The position numbers were made by a program, and so were the translations under genes. Under the pieces are notes generated by a model. It worked only from the letters and a program-made list of their open reading frames with translations, ran no database searches and was not told the origin of the DNA. A stretch of DNA of 64,000 bases from Gammaproteobacteria bacterium (lineage in GTDB: Bacteria; Pseudomonadota; Gammaproteobacteria; UBA6429; Thiohalophilaceae): contig JAOUNS010000012.1 in the NCBI GenBank assembly GCA_029880855.1, positions 62,001-126,000 on the forward strand, in the 5' to 3' direction. Shown here piece by piece: positions 54,663 through 63,450 of this stretch (the stretch's first letter is position 1; each line of letters begins with the position of its first letter).

Positions 54663-55840
54663 TCTGGAATAATCACAATTGCCCTTTCATTATATTTATT
54701 ACTAAATTCACTTTCTGTCATTCTCCGTGGCCGCCCTTGATACCGTGGGTCTGGATCTTGCACAACATATGTTTTATTGCCACTACTATCCACCTCCACA
54801 GAGTCAAGAATAACACGGTGCCCAGGGTTTTTAAATCCAATTAAAACAGGTGTTTCAGCTGTATGGGTTTGTAATTCGTCAAGTGTTAAACCTGATTTCG
54901 TGGTTGAATTTACACCGTTTTGTTTTAGTAGTTCTTGAGCGTAAATAGGGTTAATACCATTCGTTTCAAAATTATGATTAGGGTTGTTCATAATTTCTTT
55001 CATTTGCTGCCTTAAATCAGACTCGGGAATATTTTGTCCTGTTTTTTGCTCTATTATATTTCTACTGGATGCTATCACACAAGAGTTAGACTTCTCTTGA
55101 GTATGAAACGTTTTCTCTTGGCTTGTTGCTTCATTATTCGTATCTGAGTGATTTGGTGTATCTCCGCTTTCATGCGGCCCCAAATCCACAGGCCGATGCC
55201 CCACCTGACTATGTTCGGTCTCCGCCTGTTTCTCCTGCTTCGGTCCCCCGCCAGTTTTACTGACGACGATCACCACCTTGCCGGTAGCCAGATGTCGGCT
55301 GAGTCTTTCTATCAGTGTATCAGCGCCGCTCTTGTTCGTCTGTTTGGGCAAACTCAGTTCTGTGGCAATAGTCTGTAATTGTGCTTCATCGGCATTGAGT
55401 GAGTTGATAAAGGCTTTCGCGTCTTCTTTACGGTTGAAGGTTTTCACCTCCGGTGGCCGGCTGATCAACAGGGTACTGGCCGGGGTGAACAGGTAACGGG
55501 TTTTGTCTGATGTCTCTATGGTCCGTTTTTGGGGTGGGTGAATGAACCGGTCTGCCTCGGTAATGGGATAGAGCCGGTAGCGGCCCTGGATCAATAATTC
55601 ACTCATCTTTGCTGGCACAGCCTGATCGGATACGGGCTGTCCCGATTGGAGATCATTTATGTCCACCAGTTGCCGCCATCTCTCCATGGACACGTCAAAG
55701 TCTTGCAGGCGCTCTTGAGTCAGGACAGGATCGAAAAATAATTCTGCTTCAACCGCGACAGGTGCCGGGCGATCATAGGGCGTAGCGAGTTTATAGAGCC
55801 GCCCGAAGCAGTCACGTAAAATATAGCGTTGATCGTACAT
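54659..55840 (-). CDS. Predicted polymorphic toxin with papain-like (C39-like) cysteine peptidase C-terminus
   Basis: A 393-residue protein without signal peptide. The N-terminal part (1-150) reads like a delivery or adaptor domain (MYDQRYILRDCFGRLYKL, then FDVSMERWRQLVDINDL, then LIQGRYRLYPI) that I have seen near polymorphic and type VI-linked toxins. A Gln/Glu/His-rich linker covers about 200-245. The C-terminus has a Cys-His-Asp set in papain/C39 order: Cys254 in NSCVIASSRNII, His341 in NPGHRVILDSVEV and Asp362 in YVVQDPDPRYQG. Such domains cut peptides or act as transferases in toxins. It is followed by an overlapping exported gene (candidate immunity). Secretion route not evident in the window unless it uses the eCIS or a distant type VI system. 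Confidence 0.75.
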   Translation of the reverse strand: MYDQRYILRDCFGRLYKLATPYDRPAPVAVEAELFFDPVLTQERLQDFDVSMERWRQLVDINDLQSGQPVSDQAVPAKMSELLIQGRYRLYPITEADRFIHPPQKRTIETSDKTRYLFTPASTLLISRPPEVKTFNRKEDAKAFINSLNADEAQLQTIATELSLPKQTNKSGADTLIERLSRHLATGKVVIVVSKTGGGPKQEKQAETEHSQVGHRPVDLGPHESGDTPNHSDTNNEATSQEKTFHTQEKSNSCVIASSRNIIEQKTGQNIPESDLRQQMKEIMNNPNHNFETNGINPIYAQELLKQNGVNSTTKSGLTLDELQTHTAETPVLIGFKNPGHRVILDSVEVDSSGNKTYVVQDPDPRYQGRPRRMTESEFSNKYNERAIVIIPE

Positions 55841-56134
55841 AGCTGTTTAATCCACCAATCGCAGTCCCTTATGGATAGATCACCACCTGTCATATGCATT
55901 TGTTGTTGGTAAACCGTGCCAACCTGTCACCACTCTTCCCGAGACAGTCACAGACCACAGTCACTATGATATCCAGCGTGTGATGGTATGGCTTGGGCTG
56001 TTTGAAACATCAGTTCTCAAACAGGAAAGCCTGAATATTCTAATTGATTTTACCTTTCTGCAAAACCTGTCATATATAGGTAAGTAAACACACAAAACAG
56101 ATGTTGTCGCGGCCTATATCGGGAGTGCCCACTA

Positions 56135-56519
56135 ATGGCCAGACCGGCGAATCAACAAGAAGCGGCAAGGATTGTCAGGAATCTATTAAAACGCCGCATC
56201 ACCGGATCACGACGGGGAAACAGTACGCCCTCACCTGCAACGAGCTGCGATCATCGCTAAAACCATCTGGCGGCATTGGCAGGTTGGACCGTATCAATGG
56301 CAGGTCAAACACCTGCGGTGGTTTCTGACAGTAAAGACAAATCACCATAAACCGAGTACTCGATATCGGTATTGGTTAACTGTCAGGCATTTGGTCTTGG
56401 CTCTGACAAAGGATAAAGGTTGGATTTCTTATCTACGTGGACCTTGGATTCGGCCTATTGACAGGAGCAGTAATCTGAGGCAAGGTCAGTCAGGAAAAGT
56501 CTCTAAACAAACTAGATAA
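56135..56519 (+). pseudogene. Frameshifted short gene; copy 2 of a pair flanking the toxin island
   Basis: An ATG at 56135 opens MARPANQQEAARIVRNLLKR and stops after about 37 codons, but a shift of frame near 56235-56250 restores AAIIAKTIWRHWQVGPYQWQ and then LRWFLTVKTNHHKPSTRYRY, WLTVRHLVLALTKDKGWISY, to a TAA at 56519. The recombined product would be about 125 residues, basic and helical. It matches the more decayed copy at 52177-52461, on the same strand. The 294 bases upstream (55841-56134) hold no gene. Possibly a recombination-associated or DNA-binding protein; family not recognised. Confidence 0.75.
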
Positions 56520-56608
56520 TAACCGTTTTCATTAATCGAGAATTGCTGGAATAACTTTAGAACATAGTTAACACGGTATGCCTAGTTGCCAGATACAAAT
56601 ACTCGGCA

Positions 56609-59014
56609 TCAATCTAAATACTGTCTCAATTCCTTTAAATCAGTGTTATTTGGATATTCTTGGATTAACACTTCTAATAACACCTCTATACCACCATCAA
56701 TTTTTCCATTTTTCGCTTGTATAACTGCATCCTTCCATCTATCAGAAGGTCTAACCTCAGCACCTTTTAATTCCTTTGGTTTACCTCCAGCCAGTTCCCA
56801 GATATGGTCAAGTCGGTCATATGCAATTTCCGAAGCTACTTCACTTAGTCGTTCTATAACTGTCTGTAGATCCTGATGTTCTTCACCTAGTCGCTTCCCA
56901 AGTAAAAATTTGTACCATACTGGCAACAGATCTTTAATTGACGTCGCTGCTAATCTAGCTTCAGAATGAGCTTTGTAAACATCATAAATTTGAAACGCAG
57001 CATTTTTCCAAGAATTATGCACTACATTTCTACCTATATCCGCCCCGTAGTGTATCCAGTCCTGGTTAACTAGTTTATCAATCCATCTTACCGCTACCCT
57101 TTCATCCTCAACAAATCCCCAAGAAATAAGAGCCGCCAGTATGTTGGTAGTTACTGAATTCGTTTGTGCATAAGAGGCTACCAGGCGAACAATATCATCA
57201 CATGGTTTGACTATAGGCTCCTGAGTTTTACATTTTTTCACAAACTCCAACACAACAGTATGGGAAAGATGATTTCTCAAATTCGAAGAAAAACTGTCCC
57301 ATATTACTGCTTGGTTTGGGTGGCTCAGAATTCTAATCGACACTTCTACTGATAATAGACTAATCAACTCCTCTTCATTCTCGCCATTTAAATTAAGCTC
57401 TAAAAGATTGTCAATTACCTTTTCTTCATCCATGCCCAAAGGCCATTTAGATCCACCTTCCTTTATATGAGCGATCCAAAGATTTCTAAAGCCTGATTCA
57501 GTCACATCACCTTGTAAAAGTGTCTCTGGATTATTCTTTGTGACTTTGGCAGCCAATAGTGTAAACCCTGCATTATCTCTAATAATAGCCTCTACAGCGA
57601 CATCATTTGGTGGCGCATTATTTACAAGGAGATTCAAGCCTGGGAATGGATCTCCATTGAAACCCCATTGCTCTGAAAAGATTACCTGCCATAGCTTATT
57701 GCTTTTCATTGCCATAACAGCATGCAATTTAGACCAAACACGCAGAATTGCTTCTTTCTTTATTAGGTGAACAGAAGTGTCATCTAATTCAATATCCAGT
57801 ACTGTATTAACTAAAGCGTTTTCAATAATATGGGTAGTTGGTAAACGCCGCGCAAAAATTTTCCCAATAGTTTTGTCGCCTAACCAAGCAACAGCATGTT
57901 TTGACCATTTAGATTCATGAAAACCCAGTAGTGCATCAATACCACCATTTATCGCCTCAGACCACCATGATTCTGTTCTCGCATCATCCAGTCGAGCAAA
58001 ACATTTAATTGCATCCTCAGGTTCAAGATTAGTCAAGTTTGTAGCCGCCCAATCAGTCAATTCGTTAAGTGGCAGTGATTTATCAGGAAAATTATCCTCA
58101 TTAAGATTAGAGAGAGTGAGCGGGAGTGATGTCTTTTCTGAACGCAAACATTTAGCAAGGATATTCAACACCTCTATTTTAAGTTTTTCTGCCTCTGTTT
58201 GAGATGGAGCAATTAAAATGATCGTTCGCAAAAACTCTATAGCAGTTTTAACTGTTCTATTTTCACGCAATCGATCCAGTCTGTCAGCAGCTCGTGACAA
58301 TTTATCTAATTGATTCAAATGGGAAGGTTTTTGATCGACTGAATTTAATATTTCATTGAAAGTTTTATCATTACCACCCCCAAGCCATAAAACAGCTCTA
58401 TTTGAGGTGGTTTCATTACTCAAAGGCGAAACCAATGGACTATTCTGCCATTGCTGTTCACAACCTTGTGGCACGCAATATATCCAGGGAGGTGTAATTG
58501 ACTCACCTCCCTGTGGTGGAGAAATAGCAACTCTAGCTGAAAACTGTCTACGAGCTTCTGGCCACAACATCATCCAGAGCCCAGCTATACAAGATGGCCA
58601 TTTTTCTAACCCGACAGAGACCACTGGGCGATCATCAGCAGTTATCAAAGCATTTGCAAACCGAGTTATCTCTGATTTCAAGGGTTTTGTAACAAACTCC
58701 TCGCCAATTTCGACTAGCGCCGAAAAAAGATCAACTTCTGTAGTAATAGAAACTAACGGCCACAGTATCACTTTACTGCAAACCATCCCCCCCCGCTTCG
58801 CATTTTCGTCTGGAACAGTCCGCCATAAAGCCCACCACTCCCCTACGGGACCACACCCGACAGATGGCCACCATGTCGCACCAGCTCGGCCACCAGGGGG
58901 TTTATCTGTAAGCCCTAATAATTCAGGCGGAATTAATTTTGCGTCTACACTTGAGTACACCAATCCATGACTATTATCTTTAACCCCATACTCCACATAA
59001 ACAACGTCAGTCAC
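56609..59014 (-). CDS. GTPase-associated protein 1-like (GAP1) with C-terminal effector-associated (EAD-like) domain
   Basis: An 801-residue protein from a GTG at 59014, whose G is shared with the TAG of the GTPase gene (GGGGGAG upstream); a TTG at 59032 is an alternative. The N-terminal part has the GAP1-N-like series YGVKDNSHGLVYSSVDAK, ELLGLTDKPPG, WWALWRTVPDENAKRGGMVC, SKVILWPLVSI. The long middle (about 230-700) is helical and repeats ARM/HEAT-like patterns. The last 80 residues (from about RLSEVASEIAYDRLDHIWEL, then AGGKPKELKGAEVRPSDRWK, ending EYPNNTDLKELRQYL) match effector-associated domain 1 style. EADs mediate homotypic contacts between sensor and effector proteins in predicted bacterial conflict systems. 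It closes a five-gene operon. Confidence 0.75.
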   Translation of the reverse strand: MTDVVYVEYGVKDNSHGLVYSSVDAKLIPPELLGLTDKPPGGRAGATWWPSVGCGPVGEWWALWRTVPDENAKRGGMVCSKVILWPLVSITTEVDLFSALVEIGEEFVTKPLKSEITRFANALITADDRPVVSVGLEKWPSCIAGLWMMLWPEARRQFSARVAISPPQGGESITPPWIYCVPQGCEQQWQNSPLVSPLSNETTSNRAVLWLGGGNDKTFNEILNSVDQKPSHLNQLDKLSRAADRLDRLRENRTVKTAIEFLRTIILIAPSQTEAEKLKIEVLNILAKCLRSEKTSLPLTLSNLNEDNFPDKSLPLNELTDWAATNLTNLEPEDAIKCFARLDDARTESWWSEAINGGIDALLGFHESKWSKHAVAWLGDKTIGKIFARRLPTTHIIENALVNTVLDIELDDTSVHLIKKEAILRVWSKLHAVMAMKSNKLWQVIFSEQWGFNGDPFPGLNLLVNNAPPNDVAVEAIIRDNAGFTLLAAKVTKNNPETLLQGDVTESGFRNLWIAHIKEGGSKWPLGMDEEKVIDNLLELNLNGENEEELISLLSVEVSIRILSHPNQAVIWDSFSSNLRNHLSHTVVLEFVKKCKTQEPIVKPCDDIVRLVASYAQTNSVTTNILAALISWGFVEDERVAVRWIDKLVNQDWIHYGADIGRNVVHNSWKNAAFQIYDVYKAHSEARLAATSIKDLLPVWYKFLLGKRLGEEHQDLQTVIERLSEVASEIAYDRLDHIWELAGGKPKELKGAEVRPSDRWKDAVIQAKNGKIDGGIEVLLEVLIQEYPNNTDLKELRQYLD

Positions 59015-59856
59015 TACTCCCCCAGTAACCAAGAGAGTGGTTTGCTCAAATCTTCATCTTTTTTCCCATCAGGAGAAATTATCCAGCCTTGTTCTTCAGG
59101 TCCGTCATCAACAAAATCTTCATTTGTGTCTTCACTATTTAACGGCACCCCCAATGAAGACAAACCCCATATACTCACCTCTTTAGCAGCCCAATTACTT
59201 TTTACAAATGAAGAAAAAAGTGGAAGATAGGCATCTAATACATCGCATGGTTGGTTTTCCTGATTATTAATTTCATCATAACAGGACAAAAGTATTGCCA
59301 ACCTTGGTTTTCTAACTCTGTAGCGATAACCCACACCTGACACATGCAAGAGTAACTGAAACAACTCCACCCACTTTGCGTTTGCATCCCAGGTATTTGG
59401 CCTGGCAGAAGGTGTCGCAACACTATTTGGGCGGATATTTAAAGTATTCAATGCATCATCAAATGTAGTTTCACTTTCAAGGCGAATGAGAACCATCCAG
59501 CTTTCAGCTTCAACTAACCTGGAGCGCCACTTTTCAGGTATCTCTCTTTGATCAAATACACTATTTAATTGTTCACCACCATAGTCAGGCCAGCGCAAAT
59601 CTATATTTCTTCCTTGCTTATCGACTAACGGCAATAAAATTTCATCCCATGTGTTTGTAGACGTATGATTTGCAGCGCGACCATCTTCTAAACACTCCAA
59701 CACCTCATCAAGAGCAGATAGGTCTGCAGGAGTCCCACCTGCTGTTCTCAGAGCTAATTCGCCCGGCTTTCTTCTTAGTCGGCCATATAACTGGCCAGCG
59801 TAGTGTGTTTTTCCACTATTTGGCCCTCCTAATAATAAAATTTCAGGTGTTAGCAT
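59014..59856 (-). CDS. Double-GTPase-type P-loop GTPase (DO-GTPase1-like)
   Basis: A 280-residue protein. The ATG at 59856 is preferred over that at 59874 because GGGGG lies just before it and it leads straight into MLTPEILLLGGPNSGKTHYA (Walker A GPNSGKT). A G3-like DxGG is in RWPDYGGEQLNSVFDQRE. An Arg-rich AESWMVLIRLESE strand and the AILLSCYDEIN segment (in the position of the N/TKxD base-recognition loop) follow. The gene overlaps the preceding GTPase gene by 14 bases and shares a base with the GAP1-like gene. Known family idea: the first GTPase of predicted double-GTPase conflict systems. Acts in the cytoplasm; probably a nucleotide-controlled switch. Confidence 0.75.
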   Translation of the reverse strand: MLTPEILLLGGPNSGKTHYAGQLYGRLRRKPGELALRTAGGTPADLSALDEVLECLEDGRAANHTSTNTWDEILLPLVDKQGRNIDLRWPDYGGEQLNSVFDQREIPEKWRSRLVEAESWMVLIRLESETTFDDALNTLNIRPNSVATPSARPNTWDANAKWVELFQLLLHVSGVGYRYRVRKPRLAILLSCYDEINNQENQPCDVLDAYLPLFSSFVKSNWAAKEVSIWGLSSLGVPLNSEDTNEDFVDDGPEEQGWIISPDGKKDEDLSKPLSWLLGE

Positions 59857-60799
59857 AGTGCCCCCTGAAAGCATGGTAAGGCTTGCTGCACATTACTGGA
59901 GAGATAACCTCTCCTACAGATGGGGGGTACCATGCCAGATTCACCGCTTGGGATAATGCCTCAAGCAATGTTTCATGATTTGAGGTTGTAGTGTTCAATT
60001 CCACTGCGTGAGGGATGCAATCATTCAAAGACCGACGTATTGCCTCTTGAATTTTTTCCGAAGGATTAATATCTGATTTTGCCCATGCGAGGATTACAGG
60101 TCGGTTTTCCACATGATTCCCTAAACGCTCGATCAATTCCCTTGTCTCTCGTCGTGCAGTTCCGCGTTGATCACCGGAGAGCCGGTCACAATCAGCCATA
60201 ATAATAAAAACATCTGAATGCTCAACAACCCACCTTGCACCTTCAGCTTCAGGAGCATCTTCCTTGGAAGACCATCGGGTAAACCACTCGCCTGGGGCAT
60301 CAGTTAGTAGCACATCTCGAAACTCTTCTTTTTCATTGCGTAATGCCAAGTGAAGAATTCCTGGCACACGGCTCGTACCACGAGGAGTATGAGGCGGAAA
60401 AGATGGATTACGTGCAGCATCTTCAAAACGCATATAAGCAGCTAGAGACTCCCATGCCCCCAGTGTTCTTGAACCAGAAAAACCACTATTTGATATTCGA
60501 TAGCCTTTTAATAACTGAAGGTAATTGCCTATCAAAAAAGTCGTTTTACCTGAATTTTGCGCACCCAGGACACCGATCATTAGTGAGCGACCTCTAGGTA
60601 CCAAATTAGACAGGTCCACCAACCCCATTGCACTGCCTGACCATGGAACTCTTGTAGCATTTGAAACATTGACCTCTTCTGGCGTTGTTTCATCAACTTG
60701 TACATCCCAATTAGGGCACTCTAAATAATTAGCTTCCCCTTCCATGCAAGACTCACCATCCTGGACGAAACAATGCGGATTCGTGCATTTGCCTGCCAT
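59843..60799 (-). CDS. Double-GTPase-type P-loop GTPase with N-terminal Cys cluster (DO-GTPase2-like)
   Basis: A 318-residue protein. The N-terminus has Cys5, Cys10, Cys18 and Cys28 in a small zinc-ribbon-like cluster (CTNPHC, ESC, LEC). The GTPase core has Walker A GAQNSGKT (about 77-85), the switch II/G3 motif TDAPGEWF, a MADCDRLSG segment, and AWAKSDIN as the base-recognition (N/TKxD) loop. A clear difference from the partner GTPase is DAPG in place of D-x-G-G. Start is at the ATG immediately behind the helical protein gene (3 bases). Two unlike GTPases in tandem with GASH and GAP1-like genes define the double-GTPase system. Confidence 0.78.
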   Translation of the reverse strand: MAGKCTNPHCFVQDGESCMEGEANYLECPNWDVQVDETTPEEVNVSNATRVPWSGSAMGLVDLSNLVPRGRSLMIGVLGAQNSGKTTFLIGNYLQLLKGYRISNSGFSGSRTLGAWESLAAYMRFEDAARNPSFPPHTPRGTSRVPGILHLALRNEKEEFRDVLLTDAPGEWFTRWSSKEDAPEAEGARWVVEHSDVFIIMADCDRLSGDQRGTARRETRELIERLGNHVENRPVILAWAKSDINPSEKIQEAIRRSLNDCIPHAVELNTTTSNHETLLEALSQAVNLAWYPPSVGEVISPVMCSKPYHAFRGHYANT

Positions 60800-60802
60800 C
60801 AG

Positions 60803-62092
60803 TTATTTCCCCGCTAATTGAACCGCTTGCTCTTGCCTGAAAATAGCATGAGCCAGTTGAGGATAACTAAGTTCGTAATCATCACGAACTCCTGTTTTTC
60901 TTAATATTTCCTTAGCATCCCATGATTCCAGAGTCAGAGCAGAAATGAATGCATCCCTAATACTTAGCCTCCCTTCTTTAGGTGGTGATGTTAAGAAATC
61001 CCCCCATTTCTCTGGCAAGGTGCTCTTCAAATCCCGCAACGTGTTCAAGACTTCAATTAACTTATGCTTTGTATTAAAACCTGCTTCAGGAAGTTTATTT
61101 ACTGATTCAGAAAGAAGATAGCCAACACTTGCAGGTGTTGGTTTGGCCACCAAATTGACTAGATCAACAGCCATAATAACACTTGCAACCTGTGGAGAAA
61201 GCTCTCTGTAGCTTTTCGCAACAGAAGGTGAATATAGGGCTTCTGACCACCAAAGCGCATCAAGTCTGGTTTGCTCAGCCTCTGATTTATCATCAATGGA
61301 CTTCGCTATACTTTGTATCCACAGCCGCTGCTCATTTAGCACTTCTGATAGACCGGTATAATTTTTTTCACCAACTTCCGTAATCATCTTCATGCAGTTA
61401 TTGGCCACATTGTCTACAACATCAGCAAATAATGGAGTAAACCTTTTTGTAAACTCCCAAGACCACGTACCACCCGAATTACTCCAGGTTGGGTTTGCGC
61501 CAGAAATCGCCGTATTACCTTCTTTATGTGGCCCCACTGATGCCGCTATCTTGTCTTCTAACTTTGCACGGTCAACTTTAACAGGCTTAATATCAACATT
61601 CTTACCAACTTCAAGGCTATACTTCTTATGTGCCTTTCTTATCTCAGGCTGCGTTATTGCGATACTTTCTGAATTCTTTGCTAACTCAGCAACAAAGCCC
61701 ATAATTGCTGATTTTTCATTGGCCAATTTAATAAATGGCAACGTGTCTGCCAGCGTAAACCAAATAATTGCACCATTTTTGCCTTCAGATGCTTGTGAAC
61801 AGGCTTCTATCAAAATAGACCTTAAGAGGTTTATTGGCGTATCTGTATAGACTGAACTTACAGCCTTCCATTCATTAGTAAGATGTTCCATCGCTTTTTG
61901 TATCGCTGGGTCGTTTTCAGAAATATCAGGATCGACGCCAGCTAAAATTGCTCTGATAATCTGAGCAGGATTTTCTTTTAGTTCAACAGCGAGATTTTCT
62001 GCTGCTTTTTCCATTTTAGCAATTCGGCTGTCGTCACCATCTATACCACCAAATAAACCAGCTGATAAAAACTCATTAATAAATGTCGTCAT
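60803..62092 (-). CDS. Helical GTPase-associated protein (GASH-like)
   Basis: A 429-residue soluble, almost entirely helical protein starting MTTFINEFLSAGLFGGIDGD. Features such as AENLAVELKENPAQIIRAIL, then AGVDPDISENDPAIQKAMEH, ALWWSEALYSPSVAKSYREL, and PQVASVIMAVDLVNLVAKPT, resemble the helical domain proteins (GASH) that accompany double-GTPase systems. It ends in a second helical bundle (ISALTLESWDAKEILRKTG). No catalytic motif. The gene lies 41 bases after the phosphorylase gene and 3 bases before the GTPase. Predicted to bridge or regulate the GTPases. Family assignment is from gene context and helical pattern. Confidence 0.65.
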   Translation of the reverse strand: MTTFINEFLSAGLFGGIDGDDSRIAKMEKAAENLAVELKENPAQIIRAILAGVDPDISENDPAIQKAMEHLTNEWKAVSSVYTDTPINLLRSILIEACSQASEGKNGAIIWFTLADTLPFIKLANEKSAIMGFVAELAKNSESIAITQPEIRKAHKKYSLEVGKNVDIKPVKVDRAKLEDKIAASVGPHKEGNTAISGANPTWSNSGGTWSWEFTKRFTPLFADVVDNVANNCMKMITEVGEKNYTGLSEVLNEQRLWIQSIAKSIDDKSEAEQTRLDALWWSEALYSPSVAKSYRELSPQVASVIMAVDLVNLVAKPTPASVGYLLSESVNKLPEAGFNTKHKLIEVLNTLRDLKSTLPEKWGDFLTSPPKEGRLSIRDAFISALTLESWDAKEILRKTGVRDDYELSYPQLAHAIFRQEQAVQLAGK

Positions 62093-62133
62093 TAAATTCT
62101 CCTACCCCTTACCTCTAAATTTTGCATGCATAA

Positions 62134-63450
62134 CTATTCGCTTTCGTAGGCAGCTTTATATTCAGCAAGAACAGTATTCCCTGGAGCTTCATCTGACGCT
62201 GCTTTAATCAAATTAACAGGGGTAACGATTGAACCATGTGTACTAAGCTTCCACATTTTTTGCCAAAGATCCTTGGGTCGTGAAATATTTTCAACTTCAC
62301 TAGCTTTCCCCCCAGCACGCTCCCATAAACTTCTAGCGTCCTGAATACCAGGATATAGCTCTGCCAGGACTTCGATCAAATCCATTGGCAGAACCGTTTT
62401 ATCATAATTTTTCGCTCCATCTTTCATTATATTTGTTCTTTTCCCTTGGTATAGGTCTGAAGCGTTACGTAAAAACTGGATCAAACACTCGGCAGCTGCT
62501 TTGGCAGCAAAATTGCGATACTGGTCATCTTTTAATGCATCGCCAAAGTCTGAAACTCCTTTTGCAACCACAACGGGGATTTCGTTAACTTCACCAAATG
62601 CTGCTATGCCACTAGCCTCCATCTCAACACCCAGTACTTTTCTCATGGATTCAGCGAGTCTTGGAAATATACCATCGTCCTCGGTAACCTGTGCTCCTGT
62701 TGCTAGTGGTGCAACATGTATCTGAAATTCGAGAGGAGCAGGAATCTTTTGAGGGTGGAGAAGGATACTTTTCCTTGCTACTTCCGCCCCACTTTCGGTT
62801 AAGGTTGTTGAATTATCATCAACCCAACCACGTTTCCACAAACGCGTGAGCACATCGTTCCAGTTTGGGCACTCTACACCGAAATCAGGATGGTTTACAG
62901 GGTCTTCCCCATCGTGCATTCTCCGCAATACCCATTCTTCCTGATACTCGAGAGGTAGTCGCGGTCGTGAAGAAATCCAGCTTGCATCTTTCGCATTAAT
63001 TTGCTGCATCCGCTGGACCCAGGTATGACTGGGCCGATATTGTATTTCATCGCATTGAAAGTGTTGCTTACCATCCTCGACAGTCAACTTCCCGGCATCG
63101 TAAGACCACATCCTTTCCGCAAATATCACATCACCAAGAGAAACTTTCCCTCGACGGCCCGCACATATACCACTCATTGCGATACAACGTGCAGGCTGTT
63201 CGTGTATGAGTTTACTCGTTATTGCCTGAGTAGTCTCACGTCCCATATAGCTGGCCCATGTTGTTCGGATATGAATAGGCTTATTGGTTATTGATGAAAA
63301 TGATGCGTCAGAGACAGTCCACCCACCAGCAGTGACGAACTCTTGCCACCCATCACCGACAAGACCTTCAGTAACAGAAAGCACCTGATCGTACTCATCT
63401 TTTAGAGCACAAATTAATAGAACATCAATTTCTGTGGCATCACTGTTCAA
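62134..63450 (-). CDS. Nucleoside-phosphorylase-like effector fused to a C-terminal EAD-like domain
   Basis: A 438-residue protein. It starts at a TTG (63450) because the first in-frame ATG would remove the beginning of the phosphorylase fold (IDVLLICALKDEYDQVLS); an AGG lies about ten bases upstream. Phosphorylase-superfamily motifs are present: AMSGICAGRRGKVSLGDVIF and VEMEASGIAAFGEVNEIPVV with GVSDFGD, i.e. the E of EMEA and the D of SD. Between them is an insertion (about 150-235, VLTRLWKRGWVDDNSTTLTE) that looks like a winged-helix section. The end (about 355-436; VLPMDLIEVLAELYPGIQDA, then RPKDLWQKMWKLSTHGS) is EAD-like. Phosphorylase-type enzymes act on nucleosides or, in some immune systems, cleave ATP. 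It heads the double-GTPase operon and is the likely effector. Confidence 0.8.
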   Translation of the reverse strand: MNSDATEIDVLLICALKDEYDQVLSVTEGLVGDGWQEFVTAGGWTVSDASFSSITNKPIHIRTTWASYMGRETTQAITSKLIHEQPARCIAMSGICAGRRGKVSLGDVIFAERMWSYDAGKLTVEDGKQHFQCDEIQYRPSHTWVQRMQQINAKDASWISSRPRLPLEYQEEWVLRRMHDGEDPVNHPDFGVECPNWNDVLTRLWKRGWVDDNSTTLTESGAEVARKSILLHPQKIPAPLEFQIHVAPLATGAQVTEDDGIFPRLAESMRKVLGVEMEASGIAAFGEVNEIPVVVAKGVSDFGDALKDDQYRNFAAKAAAECLIQFLRNASDLYQGKRTNIMKDGAKNYDKTVLPMDLIEVLAELYPGIQDARSLWERAGGKASEVENISRPKDLWQKMWKLSTHGSIVTPVNLIKAASDEAPGNTVLAEYKAAYESE

